Assembly (NCBI GenBank): GCA_947652115.1
Contig: OX393572.1
Coordinates: 6,446,241 to 6,510,240 of the forward strand
DNA: 64,000 nucleotides
Origin: Blastomussa wellsi
Lineage: Eukaryota > Cnidaria > Anthozoa > Scleractinia > Plerogyridae
Direction of reading: 5' to 3'
The translations under genes and the position numbers were made by a program. The notes beneath the pieces are model-generated. The model searched no databases. It worked only from the letters and a program-made list of their open reading frames with translations, and was not told the origin of the DNA. Shown here one piece after another: positions 22,379 to 32,807 of this stretch; the first letter of the stretch is position 1, and each line of letters starts with the position of its first letter.

Positions 22379-23424
22379 GGGACCATTCATTATTCGTGAG
22401 AGGGGGTGTGGGTGAGAAGTTAACAAATTTCCCTTTATTCTTCAAGACGCCCCTGGAAAAACTATTTTTTTTCAGCTGCCCCATATTTTATAAGGGAAGC
22501 AATAACACCCCTCCCCCCGTCCACCCCACCCCTCCAGCTTAAAATATAAAATGGCGGAGGAGGAATAAACCCACAAAGAAAATGAAATTAAATAGCTATC
22601 TCAAATTTCAGTAATGTGAAATTTCCCAAGGGCTTTAATAAGTATGAATTATAAGGACCACACTTTCTACAGTTCAACAGTGAGGCCCAAAGGGCCGAAT
22701 TTCTAGGGGGTGTGCGGGCATGCTCCCCAAAGCAAATTCTTTTTAAAATTGATGATGCAGAGAAGTGATTTCCTTCATCCTGGGTAAGCAATTGTTGTTT
22801 TTAAACCCACTCATCAAAATCTTTAGGGAAGCAAAACATCAGCATGGAGCATATTGACAATTAGCATTTTGTCTCCACGAAAGTATATCTAAATATTTTT
22901 TTTAACAGTGAGTTATAGTATTTTAAAAAAAAGAGCGATATTTTTTTCTGAATCAGGATTGTGTTTGATTTGGTCAAAAAGTGCGAGCCTTGTGCCAAAA
23001 GTGTGATACTTGGTGTTTATGTTATTCCTTGGTGGTTGAATTGTTTCTTTATTATTATGGAAACAATTCAACCACTTGGATCCACTGTGCATTTGAAGCA
23101 CTATATTGTGTTGTTCACACTGGTGACATAAAACATCAGTATGTCGTCATGTCAGCCTTATGTCGCTAGTGTGAACCAGGCCTAATTTAGAATAACCATA
23201 GTAAGCTGGTCATGAAATCTTGTGTGTCCAGTTCTGATTTGTACACCATAGATATGTCTTTGTTTTTATTTATTTTAAAGCTATTATCTTATTAAAATTT
23301 TGACCCCCCCCCCTCCCCCATAACAAATGAATTATCCCAGGAGTCCCCTTTCTGCAGTGGTTAAAATTTTAAGTCCCCCCATTCTTTCACCCATCTCCCC
23401 CTCCCATAAATAATGAAAAGCCCC
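22379..23424. mobile_element. PIF/Harbinger-like non-autonomous element in unit D
   Basis: Same termini; TTA at 22376-22378 and 23425-23427. The hairpin is near 23033. Relative to B it has a short deletion in the GTTCACACT inverted pair. Confidence 0.65.
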
Positions 23425-23688
23425 TTAGCCCAGTTGAAATCTGGGTTGTTTGGTGTCATAATAATAAAAAAAGAAAGGAAAAACATTAGCCATTCCTCAC
23501 ACTACAGTTTAAAACTACCGGCACTTCAAGGTAGGAGATGTGAATGAAGTTATCCAGTCTTTAAGTTATAAAAAAATTTGAACGATAAAGAAGATTAGAC
23601 TTTCGTTCTTCGAAAGATTTTGATTTTAATAGAAGTTCCTCGATCTTCCGTGGACGAGACCTTATGTCTCGAAAAGGGATGACTGTTG
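22379..23688. repeat. Macro-repeat unit D, left part
   Basis: B-type variants. Interrupted after GGATGACTGTTG by the BEL retrotransposon. The missing continuation, AACTCTTTTATCATATTC, resumes at 45138. Confidence 0.85.
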
Positions 23689-24045
23689 TGTGCCGTCACA
23701 CTATAGTGGAACATTGAACATTGCGTGATTACCGCAACTTGATTTTTTGTTTTAACGATCGTGTTACTTAGTTTGCGTGTAAACATTCACATTTTTTCTT
23801 TGAGATAAGAATCGCCGCATCTTAGGCTATGATTGAAAGTCGTTAGATTAGTCCCGCTATACAATCCTCATTGTTGTAATTTTGAATCAGTTCGTATCAG
23901 TCTTTTATCGTGTGCAGACCCAGCAGTTCTTTCTGTTTTTACCTAAATCAAATCGAATAAATCAGTTAAGTTTCAACGACGGGTTTATTTATGTGGTAAT
24001 ACTGCCCTATCGGAGCCAAGACGTATCGGCCGAGGTAGCGGAACA
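23689..24045 (+). repeat. 5' LTR of the BEL element (357 bp)
   Basis: Starts TGTGCCGTCACACTATAGTG and ends CGAGGTAGCGGAACA. By eye I find no difference from the 3' LTR. A pol II promoter and the poly(A) site are expected here by family; AATAAA occurs within it (near 23957). Confidence 0.92.
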
Positions 24046-24112
24046 GTAAAAACAGAGAACCAGAGGCTTTGCGCACAAGCGAGCTGCTCGTTTGGTTGGT
24101 CAAGGAGTAGCC

Positions 24113-24489
24113 ATGGAGAACGGCGAAGAAAAGCAACCAACTGAACTAGTCACACCTACTCTTCAGGAACAACAGGAAGAGCGTGGCCCTGAAGAAGAAG
24201 ACGAAGCTGCAATGTACGCTGGCACTGGAGCGCGCCCAAAACGGACAAGCAAGCCGACGTGCAAGGTAATACAAAATAAAATTTTAGAAACAGAGAAATG
24301 CGTTGAAAACCTGTGGAAAAGATGTCTGAAGGAAATCACGAAATTTCAAACACCGGATCAACCAGATGAAATCCGGAATGGTATGGCAACGGCAAGATCT
24401 TTATTTAATACGTATCAGTTAGAAATTTTATCGATGCAAGAAGTTACTGCAAGCGCTAGCTCGGCTGAATTAATTGAAGACAGATCAAA
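24113..24489 (+). pseudogene. BEL gag, N-terminal fragment
   Basis: The ATG at 24113 has a strong Kozak context (GCCATGG) 67 bp after the LTR. The first residues MENGEEKQPTEL are acidic, then come TGARPKRTSKPTCKV and a helical stretch (ARSLFNTYQLEILSMQE). The frame runs 19 codons into the Helentron before a stop at 24545-24547, but gag-like sequence stops near 24489 (..IEDRSK). Gag resumes past 38.87 kb. Would form the structural capsid-like particle protein if intact. Confidence 0.75.
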
Positions 24490-24503
24490 GTGCCCTTCGA
24501 GGC

Positions 24504-24517
24504 AGCTCATTCATTGC
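24504..24517. repeat. Helentron left terminal inverted repeat
   Basis: AGCTCATTCATTGC; it is followed by AATG, so it overlaps the 10 bp palindrome CATTGCAATG, which could form the small 3' hairpin of the element on its coding strand. Confidence 0.7.
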
Positions 24518-24996
24518 AATGGGCAATTTTCATCATGTTCTTATTGAAATATTTTTTTTTGTAATAGAGCACTAACTGTGCTTGGTGGATAAGTAAATAA
24601 TGGAATGAAAATTACACCTAAGGTCAAAATATTTGCTTCTGTCATCTCCACATGATTTCTTTATATTTGCTCTGTGTTTTTCAAATTATAATCAAATTTT
24701 CTGTGTAAATGAATTGTTATAGGTGCACACTAAAGGCAGGTTTACGAAAATGATCTAAAACTGTCTTTTAACAATCTACGAAGAAATTGAAGATCATGGT
24801 CTTCACTTTGTAGAGACATATTTTTAGTCCTCTGTCTTGCTATAACATGTTTTTATATTATGATGGCTTAATGCTTCATAGTAGTTTCATCAGCTACCAA
24901 TTACTCATCATAATGAAACTGAAAGCATTCCATGCAACACGGTTTGTTCCTCTGAAAGGGGCTAAATTTAGCTAGAAATTACAATGTTCTCATGTT

Positions 24997-25277
24997 ACAG
25001 TGAAATTCGTTCTTGCAATCTGAAGTAGGCGCACATGACTATAATCATACAATTTTGTTTCATTTGACATCTTTGTGGACGTAGTTTGACATCAGTTAAG
25101 CTGTTCTGTTGCAGCAAACAAATGTCCCAGATAACAGTAACATTCCTTCTTGCAATATCCTGAGAACAGAAGCCTACTTCCATGAACATAATCATGCAAT
25201 TTTGTTTACTTTGACAGCGTTGTGGTAGTAGTCTGACTTCAGTTTAACTGTTCAGTTGCAGTAAACATATGTCCCAC
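24997..25277. repeat. Direct repeat of about 136 bp (two copies) in the Helentron 3' region
   Basis: Copies start ACAGTGAAATTCGTTCTTGC (24997) and ACAGTAACATTCCTTCTTGC (25133), and both include ATAATCATRCAATTTTGTTT and CAGTTGCAG/GTTGCAG blocks. Non-coding, between the endonuclease stop and the left end. The rest of 24548-25732 shows no gene. Confidence 0.7.
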
Positions 25278-25732
25278 ATCTTATGACTTGAAAGGGACAG
25301 TTAAGCTGCAAAAAGCACATGTTCCAGATGCTGAATCTCATGTGATCTTGAGCTTTTAAAAATGCCTTGAATTATACCAGTATAAAAGCATCAGTTATTG
25401 TTCAGCTGCATCTGGGGGATGTCTTGTCTTTTTGTATTGACTACATCTTTGTGTTTGGTATTTTACCTTCCACCTTCCACACTTTGCAGTTTTCCTGCAT
25501 ATTGAGGGAAAATTTAATGTTATTATAATAAAATAATAATTGTATGAAATTGCTTCAGCCTTAAGGGTATACACTTAGTATAGGCTGAATATATATCAAA
25601 CTTACCTGCAGTGTGTGCTCAAAGCTTCAAGAAATAAAGACAGGGATGCCAGCTTGGCGGCTCCCTGTCTTGTTTGATGGTGGTGTTTGTGTAACATGGT
25701 AAACATTTCCAAATATTATCTATGATGAATTC

Positions 25733-28700
25733 TTACATAGTTTTTAATGAAATAAACAGTGGTTTGTGATCACTGTAGTATGATTCTAGGACACCTGAAG
25801 ACTGTATAAAATGTGGAATGTTGGTATAGATGTGATCTATTAGTGTGCGATAGTCTGTAGTGTACTGCTTGATTAGCTGTGTATAACCTCTTTTTTCTAC
25901 TAAACATGTTGTTAGTGCTTTTTGTTCACGTGTCTTCTCTAGCAAGTTGACATTAAAGTCACCAAGTAGAACAACTGGGATGTCAGGAGTTGTTAATTTT
26001 GATTCATGAAGATAATCAAGAGAAGCAGTCAAGTTTGCTAAATTTACATTTGAACTGGATCTGTAAATGCCAATTATATGCAAGTTTGGAATCAATTGGT
26101 CAATAACCATTATTGTAATTTCTACTCCATTGAAGTTAAATCTGTGGGGGATTTCGGTACAGTCAATCTGATTCCTAACATAGACAGCTGATCCATAAAA
26201 ACTTCTAGTTGGTAACTGATTGTAGTCATTTCTGTATAGTGTAAATCCTTTGAAGTAGTACACATCATCTTTGTCCAATGCACAAAGTCTAGTTTCAACA
26301 AAAATGTTCACGTCAGCCTTTTGAATATTGTAATCACTTCGCACATCATCAATGTGAAGATGTAAGGATCTAACATTATGAAATACAATTGTAATAGTGT
26401 TACTTAGAGCTTTAAGTGTCACTAAAGGGTCAAGATATGCTTCAGTCCTTAGCCTATTCATCTCATTCACAACCTTCTCACTGACCCTAATTTTATGCTC
26501 ATTTAGGTTAATGATATGTAAACTAGAACTGTTTCGAACTCTACTTAAGCCTACATAGTGCATGTGCTCTTGAGTGGAGCTTGGGAAATCGACAACTGCA
26601 GCATCTAGAGTGTCACCTTGAGAACGGTGGATTGTTTTTGCACTTGCTGGTCTTAAGGGAAACTGTCTGCGAAGAATTTGTACTTGAGTTTTACGATTTA
26701 TTCTAAATTGCCTTGTTACTTCCAGAATTGGTGTCCAAGTCCTATCTATAAGGGTTTTCGTGGTGTACAAATGCGCATTTTCTCTGCGCTGATTTTTACC
26801 TATGTAAGCATCTGGAAATAATACCCATATAATACTAGGTCTGCTAGAGTTTTCCACCCGATAGTCAATGCTTTTAATGACACATTCTGCACCGTTTGTT
26901 AAACCATCTGTTACATCAACATTTGTAGTTAAATCATATTTTGCATTGATGGCTATTGAGGTAATTGAATATAAACCCATTGTTTTTGTTGGATCATTTG
27001 GTATTTTCTCCTTCATTTGTTTTTTAAGTTCATCAGAGATATCTCCAACAACAATGTCTATTGCTTTTATCTGACATTTATCACTTGCACATTTAACATA
27101 CATGCTGTTGTTGTGTGCATTTACTGATGCATTTGTAGTAAATAAATGGGTTGTTTCCATGGGATAATTTTTATCTCCTGGGGCTGTGTGTAAAAGCCTC
27201 TCTTTTAAAGAGTTTATATCACGTTTCAAATGCTTTCCTTCTCTCACACGGTTGAGCAACTCTGCAAACTGTTTATCGTCTTTTTGCCTCATTATCTCTG
27301 TTAATTCAAATAAAGTAAAAAAGGATGCCCACAAGTTACTTGCCAAAGCACCGTAACATGTGTTTGGATTTTCAAAAATCCATCTGTCAAAAACAGGTTT
27401 CAGTTGGAACAGATCACCAACAGTTATCATGGTTATTCCGCCAAACGGTTCTTTGTTGCCCATTATCTGTTGCAACCTTAAATTAAGGAAATTGAACATT
27501 CCACTTCCTACCATTGAGATTTCATCAATGAATAAAGCTTTTAACTTCCTTAATTTTGCTCTAATTGTGTTTAGTCTGTCATTATCAAGTGCACAGTATT
27601 CAAATCCCTTGTTAGCGGGTATTTTAAAGGCCGCATGTAATGTATTCCCTTTGATGTTGAATGCTGCTTTTCCTGTTGGAGCTGCTTTGATCACATTGAT
27701 CTCATCAGGATTTTCACCTGCTCTGGTATTCATATACCTGATCAGTGCTTCATAGAGCGCATTTGTAACAGTAGATTTACCAACACCAGCACCACCTGAC
27801 AAAAACAGTCTGACAGGGTCATCACTAGTCTTTACTGAATGTAGTACGTGATAAAAGAACTGTCTTTGTTTTTCATTCAATGAGCGAACAAGCTTTCGAT
27901 ATTCCTCATTAGAAATACGTCTTACAAGAAGTTCTTCTTGGTCATCACATCTAGGGAAAATGCCCATGTCATCAAGTAAGTCATATTTGCTATGTTGCTT
28001 ATTATTCCCTGGATCAAAGCAGCCAAACAATTCACTTGGTTTTTGGTTCTTTGCACTGTCTTGGTCATTAATATGTTGTGCATTAGGAGCAACACTGTCA
28101 CAGACATTTTCACAATGATCATTGTCTAAATCTTGCATTGCTTTGTCCAATATTTCGCTGTGATATTCATAATTTTGTTTTTTGTGGAGAACTAGTTCCT
28201 TTACCTGATTAAATCGTTCTTCATAGGTCTCACAGCCTCTAAGCAAATCTGTTTTTTCATTGCGCCAAGGAGAATAAAGCATAAGCTGTTCTCTAAAATG
28301 ATTTTCAGTATCTTTGCTTTTATGGAATCGTACAGACCGAATTATTTTAGGCTTTGTTCTCTTTACAAGTTTCATACCACCTTTTATTTTGAGCTCGTTT
28401 TTTTCACTTTGTTGTTCATCAATATTACTATCCATGTTATAAGGGTCGTCTTCATTAGTGTTGGCATCAAAAAGAGTTTCTGGCATAAAGTCATCAGAGC
28501 CTACATCTAATTTATTGACAAAGCCTGTGTCTGATTCTTTGTCCCTCACACAGTTAAACCAGGCAACAAAATCAGCCAAGCAAATATTTTCTAACTGTTT
28601 TGGTCGTCTTTGGTAACGCTTTATTATGTTATCAGATTCTATATCACACGAGTTGTCTGGTAGCTCTTTGATCTTGTCTAATTTCTTTAATAGGAATGTC

Positions 28701-29818
28701 CTTTCATCAGGATGTGAAGTATTAATGAACTGAAAGTTGCGTGTAGATCTCCTCATTGGCATTTGTAACACCAAATATGCAGCCTCTTGAGCACTTATTT
28801 CTATAGCATTCAGAAATTTGTTTCCAATGTGCCGTACTTTTTGAGCAATATCTTTGTTGCCCGATTTCACTTCTTCAGTAGCTTTTTCCAGAAGCCTACT
28901 TATGCCTCTCTGCCCTTTTGTTATGTAAGATAAGATATAAGTTGCACAGGCATAGGGGTCAAGGACATATTGCATATCCATGTTTGCGCGCCATGCTTTT
29001 AGTAATTGTGTGTTGTAATTATTTATCCTTATTTCTGATGGTAGTCTCTTCAAAAATAAAGTGTTACGTTTTATTGTGTGCCTTAATGCTAGTATGTAAC
29101 TTTCCTCAGTCAATCCTAACCTGTCTAGAAATTGCTCAAAATTTATATTTTCACCATATTTCATACTGTCTAGTTGGTCTTTAATTTTCTCTGCATTTTC
29201 TTTAATGTTTTTTTGCTTGTCTATATGAAAAGTGTCATATTCCTCAAGAGGTGTTAAAATAATGGTTTGCTGTATTGGGGGCAAGGGAAAGTTAAACCTG
29301 CAAACTTTATGTCCCATTTTCTTACATGTCTTAGCATGCCTGTGCAATTGTAGATTGACAAGTTCTTCCATTTCATTGGTGTTGGCTTTCTGACAAGTCA
29401 CATATTTATCAACAAAACTGACAACTTCTTCATCAGAACTTCTGCCATATTGTGGTGCATCTTTCACCCAGAAAAGACCATGAATATGAGGACTTCCTCT
29501 TTGCTGAAACTCGACTCTGTAAAAATAATCAGCTATTTGTCCTATTGGCATAACATCACTTCTGAGAACGTCATGTATAAATAGCTGCACCATGTGCTCA
29601 AAGTTCCTTGCACAAGTTATTGGATCTCTCTGGATAAGGTTTGTTTTTTGCTGCCAAGTCATGCTGTTTATTTCTTCATCAGAATATTCTTTTTTTTCAA
29701 GAATTCTCCGCCGAGAGTTTTGAGCAAATTTGTCCATCTCGTTTCTGCAGCTGAGAAAGAACAGAACCATGTAGGGTTGCCAAGCTGACGGATCATGGCA
29801 AACAAATCTTTTTTGCAT
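25733..29818 (-). CDS. Helentron Rep / PIF1-like helicase / AP-like endonuclease (main ORF, 1361 aa)
   Basis: Rolling-circle replication protein. N-terminal Helitron_like_N/Rep region: HUH motif in SPHIHGLFWVKD (111-115) and the tyrosine motif CATYILSYITKGQ (Tyr294, Tyr298, Lys301), the nicking residues. SF1B PIF1-type helicase: Walker A GGAGVGKS (675-682), Walker B FIDEISM (764-769), motif IHRSQGDTLD and VGLSRVRN. The last 210 or so residues form an endonuclease/exonuclease/phosphatase fold with FHNVRSL, VETRL, LGDFNVN, IDHIYTN and SDHKPL. This domain separates Helentrons from canonical Helitrons. The first 45 or so residues from the ATG at 29818 overlap the end of the upstream ORF in another frame and do not look like family sequence. 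True homology starts near KEYSDEEINSM, so the product is probably the continuation of that ORF through a frame change at the A-run 29690-29697. Confidence 0.9.
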   Translation of the reverse strand: MQKRFVCHDPSAWQPYMVLFFLSCRNEMDKFAQNSRRRILEKKEYSDEEINSMTWQQKTNLIQRDPITCARNFEHMVQLFIHDVLRSDVMPIGQIADYFYRVEFQQRGSPHIHGLFWVKDAPQYGRSSDEEVVSFVDKYVTCQKANTNEMEELVNLQLHRHAKTCKKMGHKVCRFNFPLPPIQQTIILTPLEEYDTFHIDKQKNIKENAEKIKDQLDSMKYGENINFEQFLDRLGLTEESYILALRHTIKRNTLFLKRLPSEIRINNYNTQLLKAWRANMDMQYVLDPYACATYILSYITKGQRGISRLLEKATEEVKSGNKDIAQKVRHIGNKFLNAIEISAQEAAYLVLQMPMRRSTRNFQFINTSHPDERTFLLKKLDKIKELPDNSCDIESDNIIKRYQRRPKQLENICLADFVAWFNCVRDKESDTGFVNKLDVGSDDFMPETLFDANTNEDDPYNMDSNIDEQQSEKNELKIKGGMKLVKRTKPKIIRSVRFHKSKDTENHFREQLMLYSPWRNEKTDLLRGCETYEERFNQVKELVLHKKQNYEYHSEILDKAMQDLDNDHCENVCDSVAPNAQHINDQDSAKNQKPSELFGCFDPGNNKQHSKYDLLDDMGIFPRCDDQEELLVRRISNEEYRKLVRSLNEKQRQFFYHVLHSVKTSDDPVRLFLSGGAGVGKSTVTNALYEALIRYMNTRAGENPDEINVIKAAPTGKAAFNIKGNTLHAAFKIPANKGFEYCALDNDRLNTIRAKLRKLKALFIDEISMVGSGMFNFLNLRLQQIMGNKEPFGGITMITVGDLFQLKPVFDRWIFENPNTCYGALASNLWASFFTLFELTEIMRQKDDKQFAELLNRVREGKHLKRDINSLKERLLHTAPGDKNYPMETTHLFTTNASVNAHNNSMYVKCASDKCQIKAIDIVVGDISDELKKQMKEKIPNDPTKTMGLYSITSIAINAKYDLTTNVDVTDGLTNGAECVIKSIDYRVENSSRPSIIWVLFPDAYIGKNQRRENAHLYTTKTLIDRTWTPILEVTRQFRINRKTQVQILRRQFPLRPASAKTIHRSQGDTLDAAVVDFPSSTQEHMHYVGLSRVRNSSSLHIINLNEHKIRVSEKVVNEMNRLRTEAYLDPLVTLKALSNTITIVFHNVRSLHLHIDDVRSDYNIQKADVNIFVETRLCALDKDDVYYFKGFTLYRNDYNQLPTRSFYGSAVYVRNQIDCTEIPHRFNFNGVEITIMVIDQLIPNLHIIGIYRSSSNVNLANLTASLDYLHESKLTTPDIPVVLLGDFNVNLLEKTREQKALTTCLVEKRGYTQLIKQYTTDYRTLIDHIYTNIPHFIQSSGVLESYYSDHKPLFISLKTM

Positions 29819-32807
29819 TTTTGAAAATATGCTGGGCTTCCTCTTAGATTTTTCAAGACTCTAAAGCCTTCATCAAGATGTATCAGCTTATTAACATTGT
29901 CTTCTGACTTTAAGTCACCAGCAGTGTACCTTTTACCTTTAGTTTTACATTTTCGAAGAGAAATGCTAGCAGTATCCTGAATTTGCTTGATTTGTAACTT
30001 TTTAAGCTTATAAAACAAGTTTGGTATGGATTGTGCTGCTCTTCTGTCCTGGCATCTCAATTCCCACTTAGCTATTGTACTATATGAAACTGGAACCTTC
30101 CTTTTTTTGTTATCTGCTCTACGTTTTCCACAGAAAATTGTGGGAAATGATAGAAATTCTGAATCTTTATCCAAAAATATGCCTAAAGGTTTATTTCCTT
30201 CCCCTGGGGCAAAGCTTATAACGTTATCACCAGTTGCTATTTCAGGATCTTGTAATAAAGTGTCTGTCACCCCTGAAGGACGTTCATCAACTTCACACCA
30301 ATTATCATCACCGTCATCGTCAATAGCTTCAGAATTTAAAAACCCTGAACTGTCCTTATCATTATTTTGGACATTTGGAGTTTCTTTCTCAGAATCTTTT
30401 TTACTGTTATCATTATTGAAGAATTCACGCCAGTCATTATTTTCTTCAGCCTGTGTGGTGACAGTGTTTTGCCATGTATCTTGAACCTCTATACCTTCAC
30501 TTTTAAATAACTCGCTTGAACTAACAAGATATTTAGCTGCCTCTAATACTTTTTTGGGTCTCACATTTTGAAATTGATAGTGATGCTTATAGCTTAGTTT
30601 TCTCTTCAGTTTTATTGGTATAGTCTGTGACTCACTGATAACTCTAGGAAGGGTGTGTACAGTCGAATTAACATCAGTTGGTACATTTACTACATTTCCA
30701 TGAATAGACAGCTGTCCACCTCTTGGAAGTTCACGGATTTGCATGAATGGAATTCGTGGTGATATTAGCCTTTCTTCTAATGGGGTCAAATCAAGCACTG
30801 ATGGTTTGTCAGGGAAACTCATGCCATTTGCTTTTGAACATTGAGGTAATTTACCCTCTTTTATATTTAAATGGCAAGTATTGCAAATCCATTCAGTATT
30901 GTTAACACTTTTCACTCCAGTAATACAAGACTGAACAATGTTTTGTTGGCATTTGCTGTAATTGTTTGCATTGAATTTACTAACTGACGATTTGTACCAC
31001 AGTTGATCACAGCAGGTGCAAATATATTCAGGACCACAACCAATATTCTCATGAAACTTGTTTATCATGGATTTAGAGGCATTTGCATAATTTCCATCAG
31101 GGTCTGATATCACTCTACCATTTTTCGGTATGTTCAGTTTTTGTACATTCTGTCGTTTCTTTCTTATGTACTTCCTCTTACAAGCCCTATCTTTTTTAGC
31201 TTTGCTTGGTTCTGATAATTTTAGTCTCTTATTGTTATCTTTTAATTTTCTAACAGCTTCTGCACGTTTCTTTCGTATGAATTCTCTTTTAGAGGTCTTA
31301 CGTTTTTCAATTTTTTCTGTTAGTTGCATATCAGTATCACATTCTGAAACTACTTTTCTCATTCTGTTTTCATTTTCTTTATTTCTGTAGTTTGGATTTT
31401 CTCGTTTCTTTCGTATGAATTCTCTTTCAGAGGTCTTACGTTTCTCATTTTTTTCTGTTAGTTGCATATCAGTATCACATTCTGAAACTACTTTTCTCAT
31501 TCTGTTTTCATTTTCTTTATTTCTGTAGTTTGGATTTTCTCGTTTCTTTCGTATGAATTCTCTTTTAGAGGTCTTACGTTTCTCATTTTTTTCTGTTAGT
31601 TGCATATCAGTAACACATTCTGAAACTACTTTTCTCATTCTGTTTTCTTTATTTCTGTAGTCTGAATTTTCTCGTTTCTTTTGTATGAATTCTCTTTTAG
31701 AGGTCTTACGTTTCTCAATTCTTTGTCTTAGTTGCATATCAGTGTCATATTCTGAAACTTTTCTCATTCTGTTTTCTTTATTCCTGTAGTCTGGATTTTC
31801 TCGTTTCTTTCGTATGAATTCTCTTTTAGAGGTCTTACGTGTTTCAATTTTTTCTTTTAGTTGCATATTAGTATCACATTCTGAAGCTACCTTTCTCAGT
31901 CTGTTTTCTTTATTTCTGTAGTCTGGAATTTTTTGTTTCTTCTGTATGAATTCTCTTTTAGGGGCCTTGCGCCTTTCTGCTTTCTCTTCTTCTGAAAAGT
32001 TTTCTCTTTTCCTGCTATCTTTGCCTCTATCTACTTTGTTTTTATTTGAACTTGCTGATTTTTGAATTAACTTATTCTCACATGTCATTCGAGAAGTGTT
32101 GGAATTCAGCATTGGTATCGTTGAGACATAGTGATATTCTTCTATATGGCCAATATAAATATTTGTCGTCTGTCCATTACCATTGACTGGATTTATAACT
32201 GTGACAGGGGAAAAACTTGCATTTGACTCTGTGACATTGATAGTGACATTCAAAGAATTTGCAACAGCTTGAATTATAATGTTATCTGCCCAAGTTCCTT
32301 GCCTTGCCATATTAGTCACATAGTTTTGCCAAGAGTATTCATAATTGCTTTCTATATACAACTCAGGGTGATGCAGAAGATGCTGAACTCCAAGAGAGCG
32401 TACATACAAATGATACTCAGAGGTGTTATATAGCTGGTATGAGACTGCACGGAAAAAACAGTTCCCATCTCCTAATACATTGACGGGAATTCTACCAAGT
32501 TCAGATAATCTGGATTCCAATAATGAAACTGAATTGACCTCTTTGGCACATGGAGCATTCTCATAATTATTTGTTTGATTGGAAGGCCCAGGATTCTCCT
32601 CTACATCACCACTTAATGTAATGTTGCGATGCGCTACCCATAGTACTTGTGCACAGGAGCACTTCAATTTCTTCAAACCATGTTTACCAGTGCAAACACA
32701 AGCAACTGTCTTTTTGTGTTTTCGGGTTCTTATTTGTACAAAAAGCAAACATTTTGGGTAGCAATGGGATAAAGATTGATTATATTTTTTTTTTCAGACT
32801 CAACCTC
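29668..32807 (-). CDS. Helentron upstream ORF: 2A motif, OTU protease, basic repeats, DUF6570-like, Rep N-terminus
   Basis: Open frame with no ATG before the OTU domain; numbering below is from codon 32748. In order: 2A-type motif GDVEENPGP (47-55); OTU cysteine protease with DGNCFF (Asp94, Cys97) and catalytic His206 in HIEEYHYVS; five full and one decayed copy of a 43-46 residue basic repeat (KRKTSKREFIRKKRENP); a cysteine-rich DUF6570-like region (CTCCDQLW, WICNTCHL, GNVVNVPTDV); an acidic linker; and the beginning of the Helitron Rep domain (LGNPTWFCSFSAAETRW). It ends at 29668 just after an A8 run, where the Rep domain continues in the -1 frame. The lack of a start codon suggests translation enters from the ORF ending at 32780, whose frame differs by one base across an A10 run (32785-32794). 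Confidence 0.85.
29689..29697 (-). promoter_or_regulatory. Frame-change site A AAA AAG (slippery heptamer or A-run indel)
   Basis: On the minus strand the upstream ORF reads TTG AAA AAA AAG; a -1 slip on A AAA AAG leads exactly into GAA TAT TCT, the frame with Rep homology. It could be programmed -1 frameshifting, or a lost or gained A in a homopolymer. Confidence 0.5.
31240..31990 (-). repeat. In-frame tandem repeats of about 135 bp within the Helentron ORF
   Basis: Five clear units and one degenerate unit, each encoding a KTSKREFIRKKRENP..YRNKEN..R(M)RKV type segment. Two neighbouring units (about 31370-31600) are nearly identical in DNA and share a two-residue EN insertion, so the array expanded recently. 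Confidence 0.85.
32584..32610 (-). other. 2A ribosome-skipping motif in the Helentron polyprotein
   Basis: Codons for GDVEENPGP, preceded by AHRNITLS. D(V/I)ExNPGP is the conserved end of 2A sequences; the ribosome fails to join the last Gly-Pro, giving two proteins from one frame. 2A sequences are established in RNA viruses and in some non-LTR retrotransposons. Here it would release the OTU-Rep-helicase-endonuclease part from the basic N-terminal part. Confidence 0.8.

Noticed and set aside
24046..24065. Primer-binding site for the BEL element
   Set aside because: The bases after the 5' LTR (GTAAAAACAGAGAACC) do not match a tRNA 3' end I can name, so I do not call it.
26868..31390. Plus-strand open frames opposite the Helentron ORFs
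   Set aside because: Shadows of the strongly coding minus strand, hydrophobic translations without domains.
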